From the NCBI GenBank assembly GCA_014549065.1, contig JACDOX010000087.1, positions 2,584,217 through 2,648,216 on the forward strand: a DNA stretch of 64,000 bases, given 5' to 3'. Under the pieces are notes generated by a model. That model ran no database searches and was not told the DNA's origin. It worked only from the letters and a program-made list of their open reading frames with translations. This document shows positions 1 to 12,934 of this stretch, in pieces. The stretch comes from Cardinalis cardinalis. Its lineage: Eukaryota > Chordata > Aves > Passeriformes > Cardinalidae. The position numbers and the translations under genes are program-made. Position 1 is the first letter of the stretch, and each line of letters begins with the position of its first letter.

Positions 1-321
1 GCCAGTTCATGGAACAGGCTGTGAATCTTCTTCCTCCTGAGCATGGTGCATGTGGCTGGCAGCAGGGAAATAGGGAGGTTGATTTGGTTTTTTAAGAAAT
101 GAGGAAGGAGAATGAGGGAGCTTTGGGATTTTGTTGCAATGAGTTAATGAAAAAACTTCATTTTTAAAGAAACATGCCAATATCAGTGGGTGCACATAGA
201 AATGGTGGTTGAGAAAAGCCAATGAGTGAAAGCACTGTAATAAGGAATACAGCCTGGGAAAGGTAATTTTGCAGTAAAAGACTGTTGGGTTTTTTTTTTT
301 TTTNTATATCCATGCTGTCAC
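1..321. other. Intronic DNA with a T-tract, no gene seen
   Basis: Purine-rich unique sequence ends in a run of about 14 T at 290-303, just before the LTR. The open frames here are non-coding in character. Confidence 0.6.
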
Positions 322-720
322 TGTTGTGGTGTTTGTGANGGTCCCCAGGACGAGGTGAGAGATGAAAATATGACTCCAAGTTCTCAGAAGGCTGATTTAT
401 TATATTATGATATTATATTAAAGAATGCTATACTAAATCTGTACAAAAGAATACAGAAAGGATACAGACAGAAGGCTTAACAAGAATGAATAATAAAAAC
501 TCNTGACTGACTCCTCAGAGTCTGACACAGCTGGCTCTGATTGGTCATTAAGTGAAAACAANTCACATGTTTGGATAAACAATCTNCAGACCACATTCCA
601 GAGCAGCAAAACATGGAGAAGCTGANGCTTCCCAGGAGAAGAAATCCTGGCTAAGGGATTTTTCAGAAAATATGGTGACAACTGTCTGTTGCTGCCCTCT
701 CAGAATTCCTGACTGAGACA
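322..720 (-). mobile_element. Solo LTR of an endogenous retrovirus
   Basis: Read on the minus strand, the segment opens TGTCTCAG at 720 and closes ACACCACAACA at 322, giving TG...CA ends. It has a CCAAT box (GACCAATCAGAG) near 545, an AT-rich TATA-like stretch near 405-425 and an AATAAA signal around 394-400, followed by about 70 bases of U5-like sequence. This order is that of U3-R-U5, and the text resembles LTRs I know from songbird genomes. The length is about 400 bp. No gag, pol or env lies beside it, so it is a solo LTR. A clear target-site duplication is not visible, so the ends may be off by a few bases. Five ambiguous bases fall inside. Confidence 0.72.
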
Positions 721-3079
721 AAGTCAGTGCTGGACACAGGGCATTTGTAAGTGCAGAGAAAAGATGANATTTAATAACCCATATTCATGGCCATGAATAT
801 TCATGGCGTTGAATTTTGTCATTTGTAAGATGGAGATATCTCAAATATATAATCTCAGCGATGCTTTCATTGCTGAGTGATGGGTTTGACAGATTTCAAT
901 GGCTTGTGCTGGATATGGTTGGGTCTTTTTTATTCATCAGTAAACACTGAGGAAAAAAAAAGTGATTTTGCTCCTAGAACATCAGATCATACTGAGGTTT
1001 CAGATACTTGTTAAAGCCACTTTAAGGCAGTGAACNAGCAGTCAGATTGTTGCTTTTAAACATCTGGGATACCTTATGCTCTATGCTGTTGCAAATCCCT
1101 GATTTTTAGCCAAAAAAGGGGTTTNATGGCTCTTTTCATCTACCTTTCCATGACTAAAAGCTTGTGTTTTTTCATTTGTGTGTATAAANACNTAGCACTT
1201 AAGAACAATGAAGCAGNTTTGTCAGATTTGAAGGATAAAAACACAGTGAAAACTGGAAATTTCTGGAAAACTGGATTGCATTTCAAAATGCTAAAAGCAG
1301 TGAAAATGGAGATCCTCATATTCATTCAATCTGAAATAATTCCAAATTATGCAAATCATGTGAATTCCAACCTCATTGATATTTAACTTCAGTTATAAAG
1401 AGAAATATTTGGCATTTATTGAAAGATGAAAAATCCCCCATTTTCAATGAAGAATTATAATAAACATTGTCTTCGCTTTATCTTGAAGTCACTTAAAAGG
1501 ATTGTGCAGAAGTTTCTCTTTATTTTTCTCTTTCCTTTTTAGACTTTTTGTTTCTTGTCTCCTTTAGCAGCGCCAAAGTTTTTTTGTTTTCTTGTGAATA
1601 TTAGCTCCTAACTGAAACCTCACTTGCTGTAAGACAAATCCAGGATTCCTAAGAATTACATTACTTCAGGTTCAGAAGCAGATTTGACCCAACATACTGA
1701 AAAAAACTTTGAGTCTTATGAAATTTGTTTGAGGAACTCTTCATGTTTTTGGTTTATGAATGCTGTAGGCAGAAGGGAGGAAGCAAATCTTGTAAAAGAT
1801 GCTGCAGGTATTTTGCCTTTTTTTTGTTGCATGATTTTAGCTTTAAGGAGTTGAATGTTTCTGGAGGCATTTGTCTCCTGGCAGAGGTNTTGGTGGATGT
1901 GCTAAACAAGACCAGAACAGCTGAGCAGGAATTGAAGTACCCGGAGTTTAGACCTGATAAAGGATGGANTAGACCTATTGTAAAGTTAAAATTACTTTGT
2001 ATTTGGCTTTAACAAGCACTGTTTATCTGTGTCTAATTAGGTAAGTTAATGACTTAGACCTCCTGGTATTTAGGGTATAGAGATAATAGTTTATAACAAT
2101 TAATTTCCTAACTCCTCCCTAGTGCCAAACAATTACTCTTCAAAGGCAGCCAGTTTATCAAATTTGGTGATAGGCACTTGGAATATAAGCCTCAAAATTT
2201 GAGCCCTGTAAATTTATTTAATCAGGGAAGAATGTTTTTCAGGGAGAAAGCATAAAGAGTTCCATGTCATTTGGATGAGGAAGTCTAGGAAAGTGATCGT
2301 GCCTTANGGACGTGAGGAATAGTGTTAACACAGTGGTTTAGAGCTTCTGGGGGAGCTGCCCTTCTTCCTCCCTGTGCTGGCAGAGCAGGATCAGGCAGCT
2401 CCATCTACAGAATGCTTTTGCCTGGTCTGAGCATCCTCTATTCCAGGTGGAAATTATATGAGAAATTTGTAGCTTTTAAAATTTTTAATTCACTAAGAAA
2501 ATCATTAAGCGCCCTGAATTCTCCACTCAGAATTAGTTAAATAAAAGGATGCTAAGAGATGGCCTGTCATTTTCCACATTCAGAAATGGAATAATATATT
2601 ATACTTTTATGTGCCAGAGTCCTTTAATGTAAGAAATAAAAGATAGCCATGAAAATGTATTGAAAGACTGAAAATAGTATTTCAATCAAAGACTATGAAA
2701 TATTAATTTGCTTTTTTTTGGTCAGGAATAGAATCCTCTGGTAATAGTTCAATCCTTCCCNTGGATTTTTCTCAGTGTCAGGCTAGATATTGGTGTTGCA
2801 TCTTATTTTCTCTTCCCATAGTTTGGTACTGCATAATGAATGTTTTGGTGTAGTTCACTTTGTACACAAGTCCAGTGTGTGGATTCTGTCCCTGTGCTCT
2901 GCGAGGTCTGGCACTGCTGTTCTGAGGGACCTCNCTGGAGAGCAGAACTCTCTCCCAGTGTGCTGTTTTTTCCCCTTGCCTGCTTGTTCTAAATGAGTTA
3001 TTTTTTCTAAATCACTTCTTGATCACTTTCCCTAAATGAAATCTACATCCCCTGAAGTAATGTGACATCTCAGAGTGTG
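721..3079. other. Unique AT-rich intronic DNA
   Basis: No gene, RNA gene or clear repeat is seen. A perfect 20-bp palindrome lies at 781-800. The open frames at 1126-1386 and 1725-2012 have no recognisable domain. Confidence 0.6.
781..800. repeat. Perfect 20-bp palindrome
   Basis: ATATTCATGGCCATGAATAT equals its own reverse complement over all 20 bases; the flanking C and T do not extend it. A second ATATTCATGG-like half follows immediately (TATTCATGG). Confidence 0.95.
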
Positions 3080-3219
3080 CTGAGCTCAGAGGGAGCCANG
3101 TGGGTCATGAGAGTCANCTCCTGGCCCTGTGCAGGACACCCCAGCAATCCCACCCTGTGCCCGAGAGCTTTTTCCAAAGGCTTCTTGAGCTCTGTCAGGC
3201 TGGGGCTGTGACTACTTTT
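3080..3219 (-). mobile_element. CR1 LINE 3'-end fragment, reverse orientation
   Basis: The plus strand shows the reverse complement of the CR1 3' region: CTCCTGGCCCTGTGCAGGAC, CAATCCCACCCTGTGCCCGA and CTTCTTGAGCTCTGTCAGGC are close to the standard bird consensus blocks, in the right order. The element is 5'-truncated, as CR1 copies usually are. The ATTCTATG tail is not preserved at its 3' end near 3080. Divergence looks moderate. Confidence 0.82.
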
Positions 3220-6200
3220 ACCATCTTTTTAGCCTATCTTACACCTTACTTCATTTTGAGTTAAAACGGTTTTTATTTTTTTTTTTTTAAAGTAGCATAT
3301 TTGACCTGAAAAGCCTGGCTTTGGTGCTTGGAAAAATGTTTTGTTTTCAAAGATTTTGGGAGATCTGTTTTTCCTTTGTATTGAGCTGAGTAGACCCTCA
3401 GAATAATCTTCTGTCTNTCACCTCCCAACAACAAAAGATTGTATCCTCAATATTTTCTGGTCCCTCGAGGTGCCTGCTTGGTAATACCCTCCCTGCAGTG
3501 CTGAAGTGCAAGGTCTGCACATCTCTGAGCTCAGCTGCCAAGTAGAGTTATATGTCTTCAAGTGCAAAAATTGAAGTTGAAATAAAGAATTAGATTGTCT
3601 CAGACAAGAGTGCAATCGGTGGTGAGAAACTGGGACTATAACTTTCTTAACATAGCTCCAGTGATTTATGTGGGGAGGGAGGTGGATTTGAGAGAACAGG
3701 CTGGNGTGCAGCATTGGTGCTTCAGCAGCAGGCGTGGGCTGATCCTCACTTTGCAGTTCCCAGCTTCTCTCAGTTGGTCTNTCCCACCACATGTCTGTCT
3801 TTTCCCTCCCAGGCACTGCCATGAACCTCTCTGTGACCATCTCTCCTGAGAACACCTCAAGTAGTGCCATAAACTTAAGGGTGCTGTGAAAGTCTTTGAT
3901 AAAAGGATTTCTTCAGACTGCGTATTATTGATGATTCTCACAATTTAATACACATCATGCAGAAACTTGTTCTTGAGATGCTCAGACTCTTCAATATCAA
4001 AAATAGACTTAAGGGAAGAAGGTATTGAGGGAGACAGGACAACCTGTCAGCAGCCTCTGGCTTAACATAGCTGGTGGGAAGTTCTAATTTACCATCAAAG
4101 TGGCAGCAGCTCACTTGGTGGGGAGTGCCAAGGAGACAGATGGCAATGTTGAAATATTCTCTGTTGTGCCTATCATCAGGTCTAGTAAAAAGAGAACTCA
4201 GGAGCAACAACATGTTGTAGTAGAGTAAATAATACTTGCTACCACTTTTTTATAGAGAGTGAGGCTGTTTGTTGGAAGCTGCTGATGTAAAGCTGAGCTG
4301 GATTNTTTAATATGGATGGAGAAGAAATATTAGGTAGGAAGACAGGTTTATATTAATATTGTGCTACCTTGGAACAGATAAATTAAAATTTNATTCCTGT
4401 AGAAAAAGATTAACTTTAATGTTCAAGTTCAGTGAATGTAAGGAGGGNAATAAGTCCCAGAGTGCAAGTGGGGATAACTCTGCTTTGGTACTGGATGCCT
4501 GCCTCTCTGTCTTGATTCAGATCTGGCTGATGCTCTGCTTGCACTGTTCTATTGGGCTTTAAAGGCAGCAGGCCCAGCTTTGTGGAGAGAGGCTCTATGA
4601 AAGTACCATGGACACCTGAAAAGTGTTAATTGGTCTGTCACCCTGATCTCAGTGGCAAGGTGAGCCTTTGCTTGAGAGGAGAGATTTGCTTAAGTTGTTC
4701 CCTTTGAACAGGGGCCTAAAAACCAGGGTTGAGTTGTGTGCTGTCCCTTCTGGCTTTGTCCATGGATCTGGGCATGTGTGAACCTCTCTTTCTTGGTATG
4801 TGCAGTGGTGATGCAATGGTACCAGGAATAGCAGCATNCACTGCAGGCATTTTTGAGCTGCCCTAATGCACTTGGGTATCTGTGGGTGGCATCAAGTTCC
4901 TAAAAGCTGCCATTTGGGCAGAACATGGGAACTCTTCTACTTTCTATAGATCTTTTTCTAGCTGCTCTGTTGCAACNTTGAGTCTTGAAGGTTGATTTCT
5001 AACGCAGAAGGAAGCAGAAAAGTAAGAATTAACTCGTAGTTTTATNTAAGTATTGCTTACATCTTTCTTATTGCTGCAAGTTTTCTTAAAAAGTACTCTC
5101 AGTCTTTGTAGGACTAGCTCTTCTCTGGCCAGACAGACAGAACAAGAAGAATATAGGGTACTTGTAATGATGTAATGAGCTTTAAAGGACACAAATTTTA
5201 AATAGAGGGATCATATATATATTAATGTTGGTGTTTCTAGTGGCAAGCTGATTTAGTGTCTGCATTCCAGTCAGGGCAGTGATTCCAGCCTGACTTTTGA
5301 AACTTGGAGGAAAAGTCCATNTTAGACCCAAAGACTGTATTTTCCTTTCTGTCCTAATTTCTTTGTGTGCCAAGATANAGAGAGCTGCCACTATTTATTT
5401 TCAAGTGTTATTATATTCCAGGTANATTCTCAGTGTAACATATTGTATGACCTAGTTTCCCTTCTTCCACAAAAGTAATTTTGTCCATAGCCTTGTTCTG
5501 TTAGACACATTCCAATGAAAAATTTCATCTTGTGTTCGGCTGGGTTTTGGGAGGGAGCAGGAANGAGTCCATGAATGTGGGCTTGACCCTCAGGAGGGAC
5601 CTTTGGTTACATTTCCAGCTCCAGCAGACATCAGGGCTTGGTGTGTAAGGTTTGCAGAAAATCTGACCTGTTACATGCTGNGCAAATTAATCTTAATCCT
5701 TCCTTATGGCTTCTTTTGGAGTCACTTGAGATCCACAGGTTGCTTTGTAGGCAGTAGCAGGAGAAAAGCTCCCCTTCCCTGTAAATGTGGAATGTGAAAT
5801 GCTCACTGAAAATGAAAAAATAGTTTATGGTGTTCCTGGCAAAACACAAGAAATTCCTCTACATTTCTATTTACTATCCCATGCCAAACAGAAGGAAATG
5901 CACTGGACAGATAAAAATGGGAGGCATATGGGATGGGTTAGGTTGCTTGAAATNAAAAACTGGAAGGGGAAAACAAAAGTAAATAAGAAAGACTTAAGTT
6001 ATATTCGAGTAGCAAAGATTTATGATTGTTTTTTCCTTNAAGATGAGCAGACATATTAGTAATTCCTGTCCCAAGGACATGTACTCCTTGTTAATGATAC
6101 AAGGTAGATGAAGTGCAGCTAAATGCTTTCCTATTTAGTTTAGTATGTTTTCTATAACCAGGCAAGTAGGACAGAGATGTTCTGCATTATAACAAGCACA

Positions 6201-7490
6201 TCATTAAAATGACAGATGACCATAAAATTAAATCTTGCTGTCCCATGGGGTATTTTTGAATGCTAAGTTAAAGCATCTGCAACTGATTATTTTGTCCTTA
6301 TTAAGCTCAAACAGTCCAGAACTTTGAGTTTTTAAATGCAGGGTCATCTCTTACATCGTGTATTTGTGATGAAATAATTGAATAAAAAGATTCANTATAT
6401 TTTTAATAAAATAGACTTATCTCACTGATTGATTGTGATTACAGTCTGGGTTGAGATGTTCCTATGCATGCATTGTTTTAATCTGGAGGTCTGGCTGGCA
6501 GTCTCATGAGTTCAGTTTGCATAGAAGTATGTTATCACTCTTTTTTTTTTTCCATTTGAGTTATATATTTCTTTATATTTATTTATTTATTTATAATATA
6601 AATGAATATATATTATGCATTTAATTTTNTGTCTAAGAGCAGCAGATATAGAGGTACATGAGAATGTATTTGGCCATGACATATGGGACAGAAACAAATA
6701 TTTGGAGGTAAAGAGGAAGAGACTGGTCTGACACTGAACCCTTTTGAGCCTTCCTGTAAACTTGCAAGTCTTATATTTGCCAAATTGCTTCTAAATTGTG
6801 TGCACTTAGCAACTTAGGAGGTATATTGGCTGGATTACATGAGCATGTGGAAATGGAAATTTAGAGGCCCTGCTTTCATCCCAGTGTGGTGCAGGATAAC
6901 TCCTTTCCAAACAAGAGTTTATCTTGCAAGCCACTTNTTATAAATAGCAATATCTGCCCTGCCTCGTTGTGTCCCACAGTATCTGTCATACAGCAGGCAC
7001 CCAAATTTACCTGGTTCTGTGAAGCAAGCCATGGGCAGGCTTCATTCTGATCCAAAACTGGTGACTTCCAAATTTCTCTGTTCCTTGGTTTTGACTAGTT
7101 CTTACTGACTCTATTTTGAANCTAGAAGAGCCTGAAACATTGTATTAAGCCCAAAATTTATTTAAGTCATGGNAGCTGTATGACTGCATCTTCATATCTT
7201 TCATATATGGAAACTTGAGTTTTCACTAATGCTAAAATTTTGTAAATGTNACAGACCTGCATTTAGAAAATAGAAATTGCTTTTTTTTTCATTCTAATGG
7301 CCAGTTGCATATAACAATAAGTCAGTAGCAATGTCCTTGACCATTTAATTTTTCTTTACCATTCTAAATAGTACTCATCTAATGTAAAAACAAACCTGAA
7401 GATGGTTTTTCCACGTGANAGGCTGTATTTTGTGTGGAAAAATGTGATGCAGGGTTTTATTATGCACTGCTAAAAATTTTTAATAATATC
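3220..7490. other. Unique intronic DNA, low-complexity patch at 6572-6617
   Basis: No exon or RNA gene is recognised. An (ATTT)n/TATA-rich low-complexity stretch occupies about 6572-6617. The 150-codon minus-strand frame at 3418-3870 overlaps other open frames on both strands and has no family signature. Confidence 0.6.
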
Positions 7491-7634
7491 TTGTCCTCTG
7501 TGTACTACTCTGTATAACACAAATATTTGTGTCTAGGAAGAGGAAGGCAAATGTGATGGACCCAAGGAAACTGTAGGTCCAGGGAGACATTCACTGCTCT
7601 AGTATTAATAAATTATTAAACTATTTCAGTTGAC
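7491..7634 (+). repeat. Left arm of a long inverted repeat
   Basis: Its reverse complement matches 8734-8876 with about 8 mismatches and one 1-base gap over 144 bases, roughly 94% identity. The outer boundary is sharp at TTGTCCTCTG. The arm contains its own 16-bp palindrome ACACAAATATTTGTGT at 7517-7532. I do not recognise the family. Confidence 0.95.
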
Positions 7635-8733
7635 TGGGTAGAACTTGCAGATAAAATAGTCCAGGTTAATAATATTTTTTCCTCTGAGTTAAACATAANG
7701 CCAATTTTCTTCAAAGTGGCTACAAAGGCAAAGAAGAAGGTGAACAAAAAGTCCCACCAAGCCCCTGGAGTGATAATATAAACTAGGCAGTGCTTTCTGA
7801 CCTGCTGACCATTTGCTGCTTTATTTACTAGGGCATATTTATTATTAAAATGAAATGAATCTAAACCAGATCAGCAAATANCCCTGCAAACTCAGATAAT
7901 CTGTACATCCGAAGGCTACAATTTTCCTATTTTACAGCCTTCTTAAAGACACTGTACCTGCAGAACCCACAGCTATATGCAATCAATTGATTGCTAAAAG
8001 TTATTATCCCCCTAGGATGCTTTCCTTTTCATATGTGCTAGAACATTAAATTTAAAAATTAGCCCTGCTGTGAAAGTAACAACAGTCTTCAACTGAAAAA
8101 TGTCAATCCACTTCAAACAATTTCAAGAAGATCCTATTTTGCCCTTCACTTACCAAAAAAAAAAAAAGAAAAAAATTAAAGTCTGAAGGGGCTGTGGAGC
8201 ACATCCTTTCTGGAGGCCAAATCCTGAAGTCCTGCCTGGCTGTGGCTGATGGAGATGAAGCCCTTGGCATGGCCTTGCCCCTGTTTTGCTGCAGTGTCTG
8301 AGGGAAGGAAGGCTGGGAGGTGACAGAGGGGCGTTCACCAGCTCCTCTTGGGAAGGTGACAGGAGCTGAAGGACTTTGTGAAGAGCACTCCCCACTGAGC
8401 ATCTTCCTCTCATCCTGCCTGACAGTTTACATCTTTGGTGAGACTGAGCTGCTGGGTTTTTTTGCAGTGCGCAGGAACAAAAATGATGTGCAGTGTGTGA
8501 GAAAACCCTGAGTAACTCTGAGGGGTTGGGGGATGGCAGCACCTGTGCCCAGTCCTTTGGAAACTCAGTCTCAAAGAAACTGCAAACACATTCAGGCTGC
8601 CTTAGAGGTTCAGCTCTCCAAGAGGGTGATAAAACAAAGAAAACCTGATCTGGAATGTCTCTATAATGTTCCAATGTGTATTGGAACAGTGTAGTGGAAA
8701 AGGTTTCACTGTGGGAAATACAGCTGCTGTACA
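7635..8733. other. 1.1-kb loop between the inverted-repeat arms
   Basis: The first half is AT-rich. From about 8165 to 8560 it becomes noticeably more GC-rich, and a 174-codon minus-strand frame is open at 8150-8674. That frame reads through an A-tract (8156-8167) as a run of Phe and shows no domain, so I do not call it a gene. Confidence 0.6.
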
Positions 8734-8876
8734 GTCAATGAAATAGTTTAATACCTAATTAATACTAGAGCAGGGAATGTCTCCCTGGACCTACAGTTTC
8801 CTTGGGTCCTTCACTTTTACCTTCCTCTTCCTAGACACAAATATTTGTGTTATACAGAGTAGTACACAGAGGACAA
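8734..8876 (-). repeat. Right arm of a long inverted repeat
   Basis: Reverse-complement partner of 7491-7634, ending at CAGAGGACAA. The same 16-bp palindrome is present at 8835-8850. Flanking bases on the two outer sides (TAATAATATC and CACAAACACA) show no target-site duplication. Confidence 0.95.
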
Positions 8877-11800
8877 CACAAACACAGGGGTGTTTGTGTG
8901 GATCAGTGGAAAATCAAATTCTCCACTTCAAATTTTGCTGTACCTTCTCCCAAGTTAGCTGAGGTGCAATAGATAGTAAAAGAAAGCTCCTGCTAAAAGC
9001 TTTTAAACTATNTATTTTTCAAAACCTACTTTTACACGGTATTTCCTTTTCCTTGCAATGTTATGGCAGTTCTGATTTTGTCCCCTTTCATATTTCACAG
9101 TCATTTCATGAATTGCCCTCATCCTCTGCTTAGTTTCAATTGCAGCTGCCATTTTGGTGTCTCTCTAAGAGTTTCCAAATTGCTGTATCAGCTCTCAAAA
9201 TACCAGTCAGTCACTAGTCTGATTGAAAAAGGAATTGGAGCATTATCCACCACATTATTTAGGAAAAGAGGAGCCNTGCAGCATGTGCCAAGGCAAATCC
9301 AACTCTGTCTCCTGCAGAAGCCACAGAACTGCGTTTTGTAAGACCATAACAGGTTGTTTATGTTCATTAGCTGCAATATTTTGTGCCATTCAGAATAAAT
9401 CCAAAATCGTTTGGGTTCAAAGTGGAACTGTGATTATTATTATTATTATCATCTAGAAGTCTTTGAATCAGATTTTCCTTACACTTGGAAGTGTAACTTC
9501 TGTTTGCTCCTCGACAACACATAAAATTAGCCAAAATTAACTCAGAAACATGTCTAAAAGGGAAAAAAAAAGGTGCTGTGTTACAGGCAGTGGGTTAGAT
9601 TCATCTCAATTAGCTTTAGCTGCCTACAAACTGAGCAAGGTTTCAGCTCCATTTCGTGTGCCCTCAGTGGAAAATGCAGCAGGCCCTCCCATTTTAGCCA
9701 TCTCCAGCAAAAAGGGATCAATTCAGATCCATGCTACCTTCTNATTTTTCATTAACTGCAGAGGAAGGCTCCAAAATGTGAAGGATAAAAAATCCTCATT
9801 TGGTTTTGGCTGAAAAACCCTCATGTAGGAACTTTCTAATCAGACAGCATTTACCTAGAGGAATAGAGAAGTTTTCAGTAACTGTGAAAGTCAAATGTGT
9901 TTGCAGTAGCAACTTTGCCAAACAGAAAACTGGTTTAGAAAGCAGCACACATGCAAGATTCAAACCAACAACTCGATGTTTTCAGGCTGTCAGGCTCTAG
10001 CAGGAAAGGGGGAAGCTGGATTCATTGGAAATGGGCTTCTTACAAGGTTTGTCATCTTTCCTGCTGCCTGTCACTCCTAATTTCCACACTGAACTGGATT
10101 CAATCAGACCATATAGCAAGTACATGGAAGTGTAATAGCTATATCCTGTGAGAGTTTTTGCATGGGGGCAGTGAAGGAGGAGAGGTTTAAATAGCAGCAC
10201 TGTGGAAAGGAAGATGTGAGGCAAAGTTCTCTATGAATATGGAAAAAACCAGCCTGATTGAAAATAATTTTTCAAAATAAAACATGTCAAAGATAAAGTA
10301 TATTTGGGGAATCATGACAATAATTTTCTTTTTAGAGTGAGCAGGTAAAATTTTGCTGACAAGTTCTATTTAAAAGTGATTTTTTTTTTATTTTGTGCTA
10401 AGCTTATGATAGATGGTGTGTGGCATAATGTAGTTCTGTCAATGCTGAAATGAATATTAGCTCATTTTTTTTCCTGGTTTCTTCCTTTGAATGATCAGTC
10501 TGAGCTTGGCATTTAACTGAAATTCAGATTTCATTAATTTATTATTAATAGTAGTTGCTTCCAAAAGTACAAAGAAATGAGAAGCTGTTGGGTTTTTTAA
10601 CCAGCAGTGCAATTTATCAGCTGTGTTTGTGGAAGTTTATGAAGGCTCATGTCTCTCTGGATTGGAGAAAGAATTCTGTGTGTCTTAGGAGCTCAATTAC
10701 TGTCACCTATTTCTTGCTGAGTCCCAGGTGATGCTCACTACATTTGTGTGAGGAAAGAAGGAAAGCTCTCCAGGCTTGCTGCAACTCATCATTTTGAGTG
10801 AGAGCATTTTCTGATGATGTATGAAAGACATCTGTCATGTGCAGTTATTCATTGCTCATGGGTAATAACAGCAGTACTTTGTATAAGTGTAACTGTTTTG
10901 ATTTAAACTTTGACAAGTGCTTTATATAATGGATAAATACAAAAAAACCTGTCAAGACTTCTCTGCCAGCACAACGTTCAGTCTCCAGCAATGGCCACAT
11001 GCAGCTGCTGAAGTCTGACCTCTAATCCACTGCAGCTCAGTTGCTGCCCAACCTGGTTCAGGACAATTCTGAAACCTTTTTCTTTTATAGTAATTTTTCT
11101 AATCTGCCCTCCAGCATTTTTAGCACCTGCAGCATCCTGTAGCAGTAAGTTCATGGTTTAACTACAGCCTGGGTGAACTACCTTTATTTATTTTTTTGGT
11201 CCTAACTGGCGAGTGCTTCCCGTGTTAGAATAATGAGTAACTGCTCTCTTCCATTCATCCTCTCCACATTATTCATGTTTTTGAAAGAATTGCTCCCTGA
11301 TTGTAATTGGAATGGCCACACAGATAGATGGGATTTGCTGTACCTTAAAGCCTTGTTCCATTTCTGTAATATGTATAATAATACACATTTTCTGTCCAGG
11401 AAAACCCTTAAGGCTGGATTTTCTTTATTTCAGCTGAGCAGTTTTCATTCTGCCTCTGCAGAATNAGGCACTGTTTACATGGGCACAAGTGGCAGGTAAA
11501 GTGGAAANGAACAAGGTATACATGTGCCTTCCATGCTTGTGCAGACCTTCTCAAGAGCAGGGGATAAAGAGCTACAAATAATTTACAGTTGAAAAGGCAG
11601 AAGTATGAGCATTTCAAATAAATAATAATTTTTAGGTGAAGCTCCTTTCATATGAAAATAGCAGAATTTAAGGTATCTGCAAAATGTACTGAGTCCAGAA
11701 CAGAAAGAAATCCTTCAAATACATCTCTATAGCCTGGAGGCCAAATAGACTGTGCAGTTAAATAATGATTGGATTTCATAGCCTGTTTATTTACAGGGGA

Positions 11801-12934
11801 TGAACAAGTGCATTTATGCAGTGTCTGTAATGAAAATCTTGCCTGTTTATGAATTAGTCTTGGTTGGTTGTTTTTAGTTGGGTTTTTAGGTTTGTTTTTT
11901 TTTTTTCTTTTTCACTTGGTGTGTGTAGGATCTGCCATGCACAGATAGGGTGATTTTCTTTCTTCTTTGCTGTCTTTAAAAAACAGTTTTTCAGACTGTA
12001 AAGTAAGTCTTGTATTATGCAAAGAAATGACTATTGAAAAGGAAAATGCACCCTTAGGTAACATTGAAAAAAGCAATATAATAAGAAAAAGAGTTTTTGC
12101 AATGCCTTGAAGGCCAAGTCTCTCTATATGTTAATAATAAATGCCCCAATTTCCCAGGCATGCTATTTTTATAAGATAGTTTTCCTGCCTTAGGTTTTAT
12201 CTAAATAAATTATGCTCGCTGTATGCTACAATTGGAATAGTTTGGTAACATCATGATTGGATCTGTGATAATTTACAGCATGTCATAGCTTTTCTCTGAA
12301 GCATGAGAATTGGTTTATCTGTGGCTGTCTTTGGCCTGATGGGATTAGCACTGTTTTTTCCAAGTGTGTGCCCTTGTGATCTTCACACAGGGTGGACTTC
12401 TGTGGTGTCAAAATTCACATCCAGCACTGTGGAACACCTGGAGAGAGCTTGAAGGGGCTCTGCTGNTAACCAAAGGGAGGGGTAGTGTTCTTATGCTCAT
12501 GTCCCAATAATTTTTTTCCTACGGCACACTGGAATTCATGTTTTCATATCAAAACAGAATAATTCTTGTGTGGGCATTATTCTTTTTGTTTGCAGGGAAA
12601 ATTTGGAATTCGTGGCATAAAGCCACCTATAACAGCATAGCACAGACCTATTTGCAAGTCACCAGGAGTACATTTGAATTCATTAATGCAGGTTGCCTTT
12701 GGAGCTGGCTTTGTTCTCCCTTTTTCCTGGTCCTTTAATGCAGCTGAGCATGGGTGATGTTTTCTGCCCTGACTTAGCATACTGTGTTTAGTTGGTTTTG
12801 TATGAAAAAAAAAATTGTTAATTGTTGTTTTCATGATGTTTTCCTATCTTCCACAATGCCATGATTTAGCATGACTTAAAAAAAANCCAAANTGAAATCC
12901 TGTGTGGCTTTATCACTGTTGTTAATGGAGCTGT
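8877..12934. other. Unique AT-rich intronic DNA, (ATT)n patch
   Basis: An (ATT)n microsatellite lies at 9433-9449. Between 9744 and 11464 there is not one ambiguous base, the longest such stretch I noticed. No exon, RNA gene or clear transposon is seen. Confidence 0.6.

Noticed and set aside
3418..3870. 150-codon minus-strand open frame
   Set aside because: Low-complexity, domain-free translation; other frames at the same place are open on both strands.
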